Under the pieces are notes generated by a model that was not told the origin of the DNA, searched no databases, and worked only from the letters and a program-made list of their open reading frames with translations. From NCBI RefSeq assembly GCF_003946385.1, contig NZ_RHOE01000001.1:41736-105735 (forward strand): a DNA stretch of 64,000 nt, in the 5' to 3' direction. Below are positions 18,181-27,726 of this stretch, one piece after another (the stretch's first letter is position 1; the number at the start of each line of letters is the position of its first letter). Source of the stretch: Loigolactobacillus zhaoyuanensis. GTDB taxonomy: Bacteria > Bacillota > Bacilli > Lactobacillales > Lactobacillaceae. The position numbers were made by a program, and so were the translations under genes.

Positions 18181-18917
18181 TCTACCAAACGTTTGCGACT
18201 TTATATGATGAAATGATGGACACTGATCTGTATGACCAGTGGCTTTCTTTTGTGGCGCAAAATGCAGGCCGTCCACAACCGCAGACTTTAGAATTAGCGT
18301 GTGGCACCGGTATTTTAGCGACTAAATTGGCTCAAGCAGGTTATCCAGTCACTGGCTTTGATCTATCAATGGATATGCTGACAGAGGCGCAACAGCACGC
18401 CACTGAAGCTGATGTGCCAATGGACCTCGTCCAAGGGGATATGCGCGAGCTCGATGAATTAGATGAATATGAGTTAGTGACTTGTTTAGATGATTCATTA
18501 TGCTACATGCCTAATTTAGCTGATGTGACCACTGTTTTTCAGCAAGTGGCGCAACATTTAGTCAGCGGTGGTCGCTTCTTGTTTGATATGCATTCACTGT
18601 ACCAAATGGATGAACTATTCCCAGGTTATATGTATAATTATAAAAATGAAACCACGGCGTTTATGTGGGCTAGTTATCTGGGCGAACAGCCGCATTCCAT
18701 CGAGCATGATCTGACCTTCTTTGTTTGGGATGAGTCGATCCAAGGCTACCAAGCGTTGAGTGAGTTACATCATGAACGGACTTATCCGATTGTAGACGTC
18801 AAAAAAGCTTTGACCGCAGCCGGCTTTGTTAACGTGCAAGTTACGGCTGATTTTGGTAAAAGCAATGTGGCGGCGGATAGTGTTCGTTGGTTTTTTGTGG
18901 CGGAAAAAGCAGAATAA
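18177..18917 (+). CDS. yqeM: Class I SAM-dependent methyltransferase (YqeM)
   Basis: A 246-residue Rossmann methyltransferase. Motif I ELACGTGILATKLA lies near residue 39 and motif II QGDMREL near 86. The gene follows rsfS in an ATGA overlap, the standard position of yqeM. The substrate is unknown. The segment after residue 130 is family-specific. A terminator follows. Confidence 0.92.
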   Translation: MIYQTFATLYDEMMDTDLYDQWLSFVAQNAGRPQPQTLELACGTGILATKLAQAGYPVTGFDLSMDMLTEAQQHATEADVPMDLVQGDMRELDELDEYELVTCLDDSLCYMPNLADVTTVFQQVAQHLVSGGRFLFDMHSLYQMDELFPGYMYNYKNETTAFMWASYLGEQPHSIEHDLTFFVWDESIQGYQALSELHHERTYPIVDVKKALTAAGFVNVQVTADFGKSNVAADSVRWFFVAEKAE

Positions 18918-18923
18918 GTAGTT

Positions 18924-18949
18924 AAAAAGACGGGCAACTGTCTTTTTTT
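18924..18949 (+). terminator. Terminator after yqeM
   Basis: AAAAAGAC (18924-18931) pairs with GTCTTTTT (18940-18947), with an 8-base loop and further T. Confidence 0.88.
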
Positions 18950-19001
18950 GCATTGTGGAAAGTTGGAATAGGCTGGCTACAACGATAGAGGTGAATCAAC
19001 T

Positions 19002-20159
19002 ATGCAAGCAGTAGGAATAGTGGTCGAATACAATCCATTGCACAATGGTCATTTATACCATTTAGCGGCGGCCCGACAACGATCTGGCGCTAAGGTCGTA
19101 GTTGCGGTCATGAGTGGTAACTTTGTGCAACGCGGCGAACCGGCGATCTTGGACAAATGGACGCGCACTCAGGCGGCCTTGGACCAAGGCGTTGATCTTG
19201 TGGTGGAGCTGCCATTTGCGGCTGCAGTGGCGCCAGCGGACCGTTTTGCTACCGGCGCGTTGCAGTTGTTGACGGCATTACAATGCAAAAGTTTAGTTTT
19301 TGGCACTGAAGATACCAGCATTGATTACCAGCAAGTTGGTCGTAAGCTGGCAACATTGCCGAATTTACACGAATATTTTCGTGATTATCAGCAGACTTAC
19401 GCTACGCAACTAAATCACTTTTACCAAGAAACACTGCATTTAAATATCGATTCACCTAACCAACTATTAGGTCTGAGCTACGCCACTGCCAATGCGCAAC
19501 TAGCGCAACCAATGCGGTTATTACCGGTGGCACGGAAAAATGCCCAATATTTGGATCAAGATTTAAACGGTACAGCCATTGCCAGTGCAACTGCGATTCG
19601 GCGTCTAGCGTTAGGTCAAAGCGTTGCGGCGCGATCATTGGCTACAGTTGTGCCGCCAATGATCGCGCATGCTCTGCAACAGCAAAAATTGGCATCGTGG
19701 ACTGATTTTTATCCTTATCTACGTTATCGCATTTTAAGTACGCCGATTGCGGAGTTGGGACAGATCTATCAGATGACGGAAGGCTTGGAGTATCGGTTTC
19801 ATAGTGCCATCAAAACGGCGCCTGATTTTCCTAGCTTATTGCGGGGACTGAAAACTAAACGTTATACTTACACACGCCTGCAACGGCTATGCTTATATGT
19901 ACTGTTGAACATTCATACCCCTGCGATTCGGCAAGTGGAACAGCAGCCTTACATTCATTTGTTAGGTTTCAGCCAGCGCGGTCAGGAATATTTGCACCAA
20001 ATCAAGGACCAGCTGGATTTGCCGCTGATCGCACGGGTGAGCCAAAAAATCGGTCAGGAACAGGGCTTATTGGGTTTAGAAGTGCGGGTAGACGATGTTT
20101 ATGCACAAATCAATGGCCACGAACAAAACTTTAATCGACCACCGCTGCGCGCAAAATAA
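19002..20159 (+). CDS. tmcAL: tRNA(Met) cytidine acetate ligase TmcAL
   Basis: Activates acetate as acetyl-AMP and acetylates the wobble cytidine of elongator tRNA-Met. The nucleotidyltransferase-like motif VEYNPLHNGHLYH is at the start, followed by VMSGNFVQRGEPA and SATAIRRLA. At 385 residues it is full length. AGAGGTGA precedes the start. It is a single gene between two terminators, before rpmF as in many lactobacilli. Confidence 0.94.
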   Translation: MQAVGIVVEYNPLHNGHLYHLAAARQRSGAKVVVAVMSGNFVQRGEPAILDKWTRTQAALDQGVDLVVELPFAAAVAPADRFATGALQLLTALQCKSLVFGTEDTSIDYQQVGRKLATLPNLHEYFRDYQQTYATQLNHFYQETLHLNIDSPNQLLGLSYATANAQLAQPMRLLPVARKNAQYLDQDLNGTAIASATAIRRLALGQSVAARSLATVVPPMIAHALQQQKLASWTDFYPYLRYRILSTPIAELGQIYQMTEGLEYRFHSAIKTAPDFPSLLRGLKTKRYTYTRLQRLCLYVLLNIHTPAIRQVEQQPYIHLLGFSQRGQEYLHQIKDQLDLPLIARVSQKIGQEQGLLGLEVRVDDVYAQINGHEQNFNRPPLRAK

Positions 20160-20189
20160 AAAGCAGTTAGCCACGTGGCTACTGCTTTT
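20159..20189. terminator. Bidirectional terminator between tmcAL and the DUF1801 gene
   Basis: AAAAGCAG (20159-20166) pairs with CTGCTTTT (20182-20189), with TAGCCAC/GTGGCTA continuing the stem. The hairpin touches both converging stop codons. Confidence 0.88.
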
Positions 20190-20562
20190 ACTTACGCCAA
20201 AATGTATCGGTATCAGCTTTATCAGTTAAATTAAAATTAATGAGCTCAGTTAGTAAATTATAATCAACCGGCTTTTCCCAAGGAAACCGCAGTAAATTTT
20301 TGGTGTGCTCATAGCCAGCCGCCGTGATCGTTGCTGAAAAATGAGTGATGCCAGCTGCCTCGGGAGAAATAGCGAGATGTTTTTTTGAATTACTGAAGCC
20401 GATAATAAAGGTCCCGTGATCGGTAAACATAGGCTGATTCCAAGCAATTTTTGGTGTTAACTGCGGAAAATTAGCACTGACCCAGTCAAGAATTTCAGCG
20501 GTCCGTTCACGTTGTGCAGGATCGATTTTGGTGAGATAGTCGGTGAAAATTTCTGAATGCAT
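20188..20562 (-). CDS. DUF1801 / YdhG-like protein (frataxin-like iron chaperone family)
   Basis: A 124-residue single-domain protein. The pattern KIAWNQPMFTDHGTFIIGFSNSKKHLAISPE is typical of YdhG/DUF1801, which includes B. subtilis Fra, proposed to donate iron for Fe-S and heme synthesis. I infer membership from this pattern; iron binding cannot be read here. GGAGGT lies ahead of the start on the minus strand. It stands alone between convergent tmcAL and divergent yceD. Confidence 0.8.
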   Translation of the reverse strand: MHSEIFTDYLTKIDPAQRERTAEILDWVSANFPQLTPKIAWNQPMFTDHGTFIIGFSNSKKHLAISPEAAGITHFSATITAAGYEHTKNLLRFPWEKPVDYNLLTELINFNLTDKADTDTFWRK

Positions 20563-20790
20563 ATTGACCTCCGTAGTGATTTTTCTGCTATTATAAAGGA
20601 TAGTCGGTTTGTTTACTAGTTTTCTGCTCTCAATTATTATTTCAGAAAATCCAACAAATCCCTAGTAACTCACTGCCGTATCGGCTATAATCAAACCTGC
20701 ATCCAATTATGGAATGTTTTTAGGTGAAATTCGGTTATCAGGCGGTGAAATACCGTGACACCGGCGCTGACTTCTGTAAAGTAAATTAGG

Positions 20791-20819
20791 TTGACAAAGA
20801 TTTTCGGGAAAGTTATAAT
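20791..20819 (+). promoter_or_regulatory. Consensus promoter of yceD-rpmF
   Basis: TTGACA (20791-20796), a 17-base spacer and TATAAT (20814-20819), 30 bases before the yceD ATG. Confidence 0.9.
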
Positions 20820-20848
20820 TATTCTCGTTGCATTAGGAGGAAACTTCA

Positions 20849-21403
20849 ATGAAATGGTCTTTACTTGAATTAGAAAAGTATCGGCAAGAACCATTACCAC
20901 TTGCAGCCACACTTGATTTAAAGGCAGCTTTGATCGAGCGTGACCCGCAAATTATTGACGTGAGTCCGATTCAGGTTTCTGGTTTGATTTCATTAGATCA
21001 GGAAACGATCACGACACATGTTTTAGTTAAAGGTACGATAACACTGCCATCAACTCGCTCTTTAAAGCCAGTCGCGTTGCCATTAGATTTCGATTTTACT
21101 GAATTCTATGTGCCCGCGGATCAGCAAAAGCAAGCGGGATTTGATCAGGCAGATACCGTGATCGTTTTAGAAAACGAAACCTTGGTACTAGATTCTGCGG
21201 TAGTGGATAATATCTTGTTGAATATCCCAATGCAGGTGTTGACTCCCCATGAACGTGAGGATGAAGCGGATATGCCTGAAGGTAATGATTGGCAAGTCAT
21301 TTCTGAAGCTGACTACGATCAATTACTGGAAGCGCGTAAACAACAAGTCGATCCGCGTTTTGCGCAACTAAAAGGTTTATTCGATGAATCAACCGATAAG
21401 TAA
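20849..21403 (+). CDS. yceD: YceD family protein (DUF177)
   Basis: A 184-residue protein linked to 23S rRNA/50S assembly and almost always encoded just before rpmF. The central region has ISLDQETITTHVLVKGTITL, but without the CxxC often seen in this family, which instead reads LPSTRSLKP. The C-terminus is acidic with DPRFAQLKGLF, the conserved end. A very good promoter and AGGAGG precede it. Confidence 0.92.
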   Translation: MKWSLLELEKYRQEPLPLAATLDLKAALIERDPQIIDVSPIQVSGLISLDQETITTHVLVKGTITLPSTRSLKPVALPLDFDFTEFYVPADQQKQAGFDQADTVIVLENETLVLDSAVVDNILLNIPMQVLTPHEREDEADMPEGNDWQVISEADYDQLLEARKQQVDPRFAQLKGLFDESTDK

Positions 21404-21440
21404 AGTGTAAAGCGATAAAATTTTAAGGAGGTGGAATTTA

Positions 21441-21629
21441 ATGGCAGTACCAAAAAGAAAGACTTCCAAGACGAAGAAACGTATGCGTCGTGGACACATT
21501 AAATTAGCAATGCCTAACTTAAGCCCATGCCCTAACTGTGGCGAATTGCGTGTATCGCATCACGTATGCCCAAGCTGTGGCTTCTACGATGGCAAACAAG
21601 TTGTTACAACAGGTAAGAGTGCAGACTAA
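21441..21629 (+). CDS. rpmF: 50S ribosomal protein L32
   Basis: A 62-residue protein beginning [18 protein letters not shown]. Zinc-ribbon ligands are CPNCG and CPSCG, so this is the zinc-binding form. AAGGAGGTGG precedes the start. It forms a transcript with yceD. Confidence 0.98.
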   Translation: MAVPKRKTSKTKKRMRRGHIKLAMPNLSPCPNCGELRVSHHVCPSCGFYDGKQVVTTGKSAD

Positions 21630-21640
21630 CAGACCTGCTT

Positions 21641-21675
21641 AAAAAGCATTAGCGGCCATGGCGCTAATGCTTTTT
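21641..21675 (+). terminator. Terminator after rpmF
   Basis: A 14-bp perfect stem (AAAAAGCATTAGCG 21641-21654, inverse 21662-21675) with a 7-base loop. Confidence 0.93.
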
Positions 21676-21837
21676 GTTTGCGCAAAAATAGCTAGCAGAC
21701 GGTTTAAGCTCAATTTAGCGCTAGTAGCCCTTTTTCACTTGGCGATACTAAATAAATACAGAGCAGTTTGGCTTTTATTTATCGGTTTTTTTTGATACGA
21801 TAGAAGTTGTTAAATAGAACAAGGGGGCACAAGAAAT

Positions 21838-23262
21838 ATGAAAAATGAAACACCACAGATTGGTGTCGTTGGTATGGCGGTCATGGGCAAGAACCTCGCT
21901 TTGAACATTGAAAGCCGCGGTTACACGGTCGCTATCTATAATCGTACAAGTTCTAAGACTGAAACAGTCGCTAAAGAACATGCGGATAAAAAATTAGTGC
22001 CAAGTTATAGTATTCAAGATTTTGTTGCGTCATTAGAGAAACCACGCCGGATCATTTTGATGGTTAAAGCCGGTGCTGGCACGGACGCTGTGATCCAAGA
22101 ATTATTACCTTTATTAGACAAGGGCGATGTCTTAATTGACGGTGGTAATACCTTCTTTAAGGATACAATGCGGCGTAATGCTGAATTAGATAAATCTGGG
22201 ATCAACTTTATCGGCATGGGCGTATCCGGCGGCGAATTAGGTGCTTTACAAGGCCCTTCAATGATGCCTGGTGGTCAGAAAGAAGCCTATGATCTAGTGG
22301 CACCTATTTTTGAAAAAATGGCTGCTAAAGCAACTGATGGTACTCCTTGTGTAACTTACATTGGTGCCAACGGTGCGGGTCATTACGTTAAAATGATCCA
22401 TAATGGTATTGAATATGGCGATGAAGAACTGATCGCTGAAAGCTATCATTTACTCCATGATCTAGTTGGTCTTTCAGTAGACGAAATTGCGGCTATTTTT
22501 GCCGACTGGAACAAAGGCGAATTGGACAGTTACTTGATTGAAATTACCGCCGATATTTTGACGCGTAAGGATGATCTAGGTACTGGCAAGCCAATCGTTG
22601 ACGTGATTTTGGATCGGACAGCTAACAAAGGCACTGGTAAGTGGAGTTCTAGCAACGCATTGGAATTAGAAATCCCGCAATCACTGATCACTGAATCAGT
22701 TTATGCGCGTTATATTTCGATGATGAAGGACGAACGGGTCAAGGCTAGCAAGATTCTGCCTAAGCCAGCTGCTAACGTAGAATTCGATAAAACAGCGGTT
22801 GTTGAAATGATTCGGCGGGCTTTGTACTTCAGTAAACTGATGAGTTACGCCCAAGGTTTCGAACAAATGCGGATCGCTTCAGCGCATTATGATTGGAACT
22901 TGGACTACGCTAATATTGCTCGGATCTGGCGTGCTGGCTGTATTATTCGCGCCCAATTCTTGCAGAATATTACCGATGCTTACGAAAAAGATCCTGAATT
23001 GCAGAATTTAATGTTAGACGACTACTTCTTGGATGTAACCAAGAAGTATCAAGAATCAGTTCGTGACTTAGTTGGTTTAGCCGTTAAAGCTGGCGTACCA
23101 GTACCCGGTTTTGCTGCTGCGATTTCTTACTTTGACTCTTATCGAGCTGAACGTTTACCAGCTAACATTATTCAAGCAGAACGTGACTACTTCGGCGCAC
23201 ATACCTACGAACGGACTGACCGCGAAGGTAGTTTCCATTATCCATGGTACAAAGAACAATAA
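21838..23262 (+). CDS. gndA: 6-phosphogluconate dehydrogenase, decarboxylating
   Basis: Oxidises 6-phosphogluconate to ribulose-5-phosphate and CO2 with NADP, in the pentose phosphate or phosphoketolase route. The N-terminal Rossmann motif is [15 protein letters not shown], followed by [12 protein letters not shown], the substrate loop [16 protein letters not shown] and the catalytic region [17 protein letters not shown]. The 474 residues match the long form. NRTSSKT after strand beta-2 agrees with NADP use. It stands alone with its own terminator. Confidence 0.97.
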   Translation: MKNETPQIGVVGMAVMGKNLALNIESRGYTVAIYNRTSSKTETVAKEHADKKLVPSYSIQDFVASLEKPRRIILMVKAGAGTDAVIQELLPLLDKGDVLIDGGNTFFKDTMRRNAELDKSGINFIGMGVSGGELGALQGPSMMPGGQKEAYDLVAPIFEKMAAKATDGTPCVTYIGANGAGHYVKMIHNGIEYGDEELIAESYHLLHDLVGLSVDEIAAIFADWNKGELDSYLIEITADILTRKDDLGTGKPIVDVILDRTANKGTGKWSSSNALELEIPQSLITESVYARYISMMKDERVKASKILPKPAANVEFDKTAVVEMIRRALYFSKLMSYAQGFEQMRIASAHYDWNLDYANIARIWRAGCIIRAQFLQNITDAYEKDPELQNLMLDDYFLDVTKKYQESVRDLVGLAVKAGVPVPGFAAAISYFDSYRAERLPANIIQAERDYFGAHTYERTDREGSFHYPWYKEQ

Positions 23263-23272
23263 TTATTTAATG

Positions 23273-23304
23273 AGCACAAAGTCAATTGGCTTTGTGCTTT
23301 TTTT
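23273..23304 (+). terminator. Terminator after gndA
   Basis: AGCACAAAG (23273-23281) pairs with CTTTGTGCT (about 23290-23298), followed by a T run. Confidence 0.9.
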
Positions 23305-23480
23305 ATTCGCTGCAAGTTTATGAGTATTCACTAAAGTTGCCGGCTTAAGTCAGTAGTAGCTTTTTTGGCTAAAGAATGGTAAAATACTTAGCTGTATGAG
23401 TAATATTATTAATGTAATTTAAATGTAGTTATAATTAAGTGAGAAATAAATAACTTTCTTACAAGGAGTTGTCAAACTAA

Positions 23481-24167
23481 ATGAGTAAAGTTCTAATTAT
23501 TGAGGATGAAAAAAATCTAGCGCGCTTCGTTGAACTTGAACTGAAACATGAAGGCTATGAAACAACTGTTCATTATAATGGGCGAACTGGCTTAGATGCA
23601 GCTTTGTCCAGTGACTGGGATGCCATTTTACTTGATCTAATGTTGCCTGAGTTAAACGGGCTGGAAGTTTGCCGCCGTGTACGTCAGGTGAAAAACACAC
23701 CAATCATTATGATGACTGCACGTGATTCAGTTATTGATCGTGTTTCTGGACTTGATCATGGTGCCGATGATTACATTGTTAAACCGTTTGCGATCGAAGA
23801 ATTGTTAGCACGGTTACGGGCATTATTACGGCGCATTGACATTGAAGGCGAGCAAAATAATGCTAAACAGACCACTGTTTCTTACCGCGATTTGACTGTC
23901 GAAAAAGAAAATCGTGTGGTAAAGCGTGGCAATGAAACAATCGATTTAACTAAGCGGGAATATGAGCTATTATTGACTTTGATGGAAAACGTCAACGTTG
24001 TTTTAGGCCGTGACGTATTGCTGAATAAAGTTTGGGGCTATGAAAGCGAAGTTGAAACGAACGTAGTTGATGTTTACATCCGTTATTTGCGTAATAAAAT
24101 TGATCGCAAGGGTGAAGAAAGCTATATTCAAACGGTTCGTGGCACTGGGTACGTGATGCGCTCGTGA
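23481..24167 (+). CDS. OmpR/PhoB-family response regulator
   Basis: A 228-residue two-domain regulator. The receiver has the acidic pair IIEDEK, phospho-acceptor Asp near 52 in [14 protein letters not shown] and the switch lysine in DYIVKPF. A winged-helix DNA-binding domain begins near 130 ([26 protein letters not shown]) and ends with [10 protein letters not shown]. It resembles the ArlR/CsrR branch, but no symbol is assigned. It overlaps the kinase gene, so the two are a pair. Targets are unknown. Confidence 0.93.
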   Translation: MSKVLIIEDEKNLARFVELELKHEGYETTVHYNGRTGLDAALSSDWDAILLDLMLPELNGLEVCRRVRQVKNTPIIMMTARDSVIDRVSGLDHGADDYIVKPFAIEELLARLRALLRRIDIEGEQNNAKQTTVSYRDLTVEKENRVVKRGNETIDLTKREYELLLTLMENVNVVLGRDVLLNKVWGYESEVETNVVDVYIRYLRNKIDRKGEESYIQTVRGTGYVMRS

Positions 24168-25726
24168 TGACCAGCCCAAAAAGTGATTCTAATCAATTAA
24201 AGCGGGCTCGACGTTTTTCCTTAAAATGGAAGTGGGCGTTGGGTGCCGCTTTTGGTATATTTATTGTTTTTGCGATTTTTGCGATTTTATTGTTTAGTCG
24301 GTTTACGGCGATCATGATGAATCAGGAAGAAACTAATTTACAGGACACGATGACCCTAGTGGTTGAACGATTGAATAATCAGTCAAATACGCTGACGCAT
24401 AAAACAGTATTACCGTATTTGCGGCCTGATTTAGCAACAACTGCTGATTCAGTCTCACCAAGCGATGCCAATGCTAAAGATAATATTTACACCGACTCGA
24501 TCATTGTTAAATTGGCCCGTGAAGATGTGACGGTGACTGTTTATGATCGATCAGGTAAGGCAGTTTTCGCGTCACGGAATATTCAGACCAAATTTAAACG
24601 GACGGATAAGGTCAAAATCTCGCGTGAAAAAGTTAGCGGTGAGGATGGCTTTATTGGGCGGCGACCAATTCATTCACGGACTAGTGGTCGGATTATCGGT
24701 TATGCGCAAGTCACTAGTCAGCTAGGTACGTTGCATAAAGATCAACATGAACTGCTGATCGCGTTTTATATCTTAGGCGCTTTTGCATTCTTGGTCAGTG
24801 GCTTAATTGGTTATTTATTAGCGCTTTATTTCCTAAAGCCGTTGAAGGCGATGACGGAAACTATCGATGTGATCAATCAAGAACCGCAATCGATCGAGCG
24901 AATTGCACAAACGGACCGTAATGATGAACTCGCTGACCTCACTGATCTATTCAATGATATGCTGGATCGGATGCAACGTTATATTGAGCAACAAGAAGAA
25001 TTTGTTGAAGATGTTTCGCATGAATTACGGACGCCTGTTGCAATCATTGAAGGTCATATGCAGATGCTTAATCGCTGGGGCAAAGATGATCCTGAAATTC
25101 TAAGTGAGTCGATCAGTGCTTCACTACAAGAGATCACGCGGATGAAGAGTTTGGTCCAGGAAATGTTGGACTTATCGCGCGCCGAGCAAGTTGATGTCCA
25201 TTACCCTAATGCATTGACTGATGCTAAAGAAGTGGCAAACCAGGTGTTTGGTAACTTTAAGCTAATTCATCCAGAATTTACTTTTACACTGGATGATGAT
25301 CTCAGAGCGCCGACGATCATTAAAATTTATCGTGATCATTTTGAACAGATTTTGATTATTTTAATGGATAATGCCGTTAAATATTCGCAAAAGCGGCAGG
25401 AAGTTCATTTATCAATTTCGCGTAATGAACGCAGTGTCGAGATCGCGGTCCAAGATTTTGGTGAGGGGATCGCGCCGGAGAATATTGACCGCGTCTTTAA
25501 TCGTTTTTACCGGGTAGACAAAGCACGGAGCCGCGACAAAGGTGGTAACGGTCTTGGTCTGTCGATCGCGCAACACTTAGTTGAAAGTTATCATGGCGAG
25601 ATCCGCGTGGAAAGTGTCTTAGGCAGTGGGGCAATTTTCCGGGTCAGTTTTCCCATCGTTAAAACACTAGAGCCAGGTGAATCGTTGTTAGATTCAGAAA
25701 ACCCAGCACCAACTGAGCCAAAATAA
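24167..25726 (+). CDS. HAMP-domain sensor histidine kinase, partner of the preceding regulator
   Basis: About 519 residues. The first transmembrane helix is near 22-45, followed by an extracellular sensor region of about 140 residues, a second helix near 197-220 and a HAMP linker. The HisKA H-box is FVEDVSHELRTPVAIIEGH with the phospho-accepting His, then LMDNAVKYS (N-box), DFGEGI (G1) and GGNGLGLSIAQ (G2). The start is ATG 24167 in a TGATG overlap; GTG 24164 would add one residue. The architecture matches ArlS-like kinases. A perfect terminator overlaps the stop. Confidence 0.92.
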   Translation: MTSPKSDSNQLKRARRFSLKWKWALGAAFGIFIVFAIFAILLFSRFTAIMMNQEETNLQDTMTLVVERLNNQSNTLTHKTVLPYLRPDLATTADSVSPSDANAKDNIYTDSIIVKLAREDVTVTVYDRSGKAVFASRNIQTKFKRTDKVKISREKVSGEDGFIGRRPIHSRTSGRIIGYAQVTSQLGTLHKDQHELLIAFYILGAFAFLVSGLIGYLLALYFLKPLKAMTETIDVINQEPQSIERIAQTDRNDELADLTDLFNDMLDRMQRYIEQQEEFVEDVSHELRTPVAIIEGHMQMLNRWGKDDPEILSESISASLQEITRMKSLVQEMLDLSRAEQVDVHYPNALTDAKEVANQVFGNFKLIHPEFTFTLDDDLRAPTIIKIYRDHFEQILIILMDNAVKYSQKRQEVHLSISRNERSVEIAVQDFGEGIAPENIDRVFNRFYRVDKARSRDKGGNGLGLSIAQHLVESYHGEIRVESVLGSGAIFRVSFPIVKTLEPGESLLDSENPAPTEPK

Positions 25727-25768
25727 AAAGCACTTGATCGAGATCATCGTCTCGATCAAGTGCTTTTT
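25725..25768. terminator. Bidirectional 19-bp terminator between the kinase gene and yidC
   Basis: A perfect 19-bp stem (25725-25743 and 25750-25768) with the loop TCATCG. It begins with A and ends with T runs and separates convergent genes. Confidence 0.95.
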
Positions 25769-25770
25769 GC

Positions 25771-26709
25771 TTACTTATGTTGTTTCCCAGCGTTACGATT
25801 ACGGCTAGGTTTAGTCGTTGTGGTAGTCACTGGCTTTGGTACAGGTTTTGGTTTAGTAGGTGTTTCAACCGCCTTAACCGGCTTTGGTGGATTCTTTTTA
25901 ATATCTGCTGCAACTTCTGCTTTGATGCGAGGCATGTAATAGAAGTTAGTGATCAAGGTTTGGAAGATGGCCAAAATCCCACCAGCAAAGAAGTAAAGGC
26001 CTAAGCCGGCTGGTGAAACTAAAGCGATGAAGAAGGTCATTGCTGGGCTCATCATCATCATGGTCTGCATTTGCTTTTTCTGACTTTCTGGTAAGCCGAT
26101 CAGTGATAGATAGCCTTGCACCACATAAGTAAGGCCGGCCAAGACGGCAACGACAATATTAGTTTGACCTAAACTGATGCCTAAGAAAGTCGTTTTAAAA
26201 ATAGCTGGACTGTATTGAATCGCCATATAAAGGGCGGAGAAGACCGGCAATTGGATCAGCATCGGTAAACAACCGATACCACCAGTCATACTGACGCCAT
26301 TGGCCTTCATCGTCGCCATCATTTCTTGGCTTAAAGCTGACTTTTCTTCAGGCGTTGTGGCTGCCGCTTGCCGCTTTTGGATGTCATCTAATTGCGGTTT
26401 GATCGCCTCACGCCGATGTTGCTGGCGCAATGTACTTTTAGATTGGCTAAGCATTAACGGTAATAAGACCAAGCGTACGATCAAAGTGATCAGTAAGATC
26501 GCCCAACCATAATCAGGTGGGTTACCGAATAAGTTAGCGATCCAAGTGATCAAGTGTTGCATTGGCAACCCTAACCAATGATAAATGGGACCGTAAAGAA
26601 AGCCTGTTGGTGGCTGTCTGTGGGTTTGTGTGTTTGAACAAGCAGACAATAGTAAGGTCAATACCGTGAAAAGTCCGCCATAACTGAGCAGACGTTTTGT
26701 GCGCTTCAT
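25771..26709 (-). CDS. yidC: Membrane protein insertase YidC (lipoprotein form)
   Basis: A 312-residue Oxa1/YidC insertase. It begins with a lipoprotein signal (lipobox LSAC, Cys near residue 24) after a basic start. The conserved core follows (GWAILLITLIVRLVLLPLML with the functional Arg in the membrane, then GGIGCLPMLIQLPVFSALY), and the tail is very basic and Pro/Lys/Thr-rich, likely for ribosome contact. The gene is convergent with the kinase gene. A four-hairpin repeat element sits directly upstream of its AAAGGA site. Only one YidC is in this window; a second paralogue may exist elsewhere. Confidence 0.95.
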   Translation of the reverse strand: MKRTKRLLSYGGLFTVLTLLLSACSNTQTHRQPPTGFLYGPIYHWLGLPMQHLITWIANLFGNPPDYGWAILLITLIVRLVLLPLMLSQSKSTLRQQHRREAIKPQLDDIQKRQAAATTPEEKSALSQEMMATMKANGVSMTGGIGCLPMLIQLPVFSALYMAIQYSPAIFKTTFLGISLGQTNIVVAVLAGLTYVVQGYLSLIGLPESQKKQMQTMMMMSPAMTFFIALVSPAGLGLYFFAGGILAIFQTLITNFYYMPRIKAEVAADIKKNPPKPVKAVETPTKPKPVPKPVTTTTTKPSRNRNAGKQHK

Positions 26710-26723
26710 GTTGTAAGTTTAGT

Positions 26724-27168
26724 TCCTTTCTACTTCGCAATTTAGGTAGCTTATCAGTTAAGTACACTGATAAGCCTTGATGCTACGGACGATGACCATT
26801 CAACTAAGGCGAAGATCGCCAAGTTGAAACATGGCTCTACTTCGCAATTTAGGTAGCTTATCAGTTAAGTACGCTGAAAAGCCTTGATGCTACGGACGAT
26901 GACCATTCAACTACTACTTCGCAACGAAGGTAAGATATTTGTACAATTCACAAATATCTTTTGATGCTACGGACGCTGTCTATTCTTGTGGCAAAGCCTA
27001 AGGAGCGTAGTTGCAAAGTCCACAACTGCGTTTCCTCAACTCACATCGTTTCGGTCACCGCAAGAAACATAGCAAGGCAAAAATCGCCAAGTTGAAACAT
27101 GGCTCTACTTCGCAATTTAGGTAGCTTATCAGCTAAGTGCGCTGATATGCTTTGGTGCGACGAAAATC
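26724..27168 (-). repeat. Four-hairpin leader element R1 upstream of yidC
   Basis: Read on the minus strand, four units share the flanks (C)GTCCGTAGCAT and TGCGAAGTAG around a short hairpin whose stem differs each time. Plus-strand unit positions are about 26730-26797, 26837-26902, 26914-26977 and 27105-27160. Stems include GCTTATCAGT/ACTGATAAGC, a related imperfect copy, and AAGATATTTGT/ACAAATATCTT. Spacers carry AGCCATGTTTCAACTTGGCG. The last unit ends against the yidC AAAGGA site. No convincing protein is encoded here. Confidence 0.85.
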
Positions 27169-27256
27169 ATTTTTATGAAAAATATATCATTAGCAAAATG
27201 ATCCAATAAAGTCTTCTACTACTATACTTGAAGCGGCAACATTTTTCAATCAGACT

Positions 27257-27532
27257 TTAGTTGGTGACGGCAAAATCACGGTAATTTTTATCAGTGGCTA
27301 ATTCAGTCAGATCAACGTGCGTCACCTTGGCGTAAGGTGATGGTCCATTTTGAATCGTTTGAATAAATTTAGCGACAGCTTTGTCGTGGCCACGTGCTTC
27401 GATATAAACGGTGCCATCCAGCAGATTACGCACGATACCCGTGACCCCAACCTTATCGGCAACCATTTTAGTGGCGTAGCGAAAACCGACGCCTTGTACG
27501 CGGCCGGTAACAATTAAACTAACTCGACGCAT
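27257..27532 (-). CDS. acyP: Acylphosphatase
   Basis: A small (91-residue) alpha/beta sandwich enzyme that hydrolyses acyl phosphates. It contains the signature GRVQGVGFRYAT with the catalytic Arg, and the Asn in GIVRNLLDGTVYIEA. The start is preceded by GGGAGGAAT. It lies upstream of, and in the same direction as, yidC, and the two are separated by about 550 bases that hold element R1. Confidence 0.95.
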   Translation of the reverse strand: MRRVSLIVTGRVQGVGFRYATKMVADKVGVTGIVRNLLDGTVYIEARGHDKAVAKFIQTIQNGPSPYAKVTHVDLTELATDKNYRDFAVTN

Positions 27533-27726
27533 GCTAATTCCTCCCTAATTTATTATATTTTATTGATTGATTTTTGATAGCAAGTGACTCATGGTCCATT
27601 ATATGAAATTTAACGCTTAGCTGCCAGTTTTCCGATGAATCCAATTTTAGCGCTAGGTTCTGCTGGTTAATTGTAGTAAGATAATTGAGAAAGTTTGGCA
27701 TAAATATAATTGAGAGGAGCCAAGTG

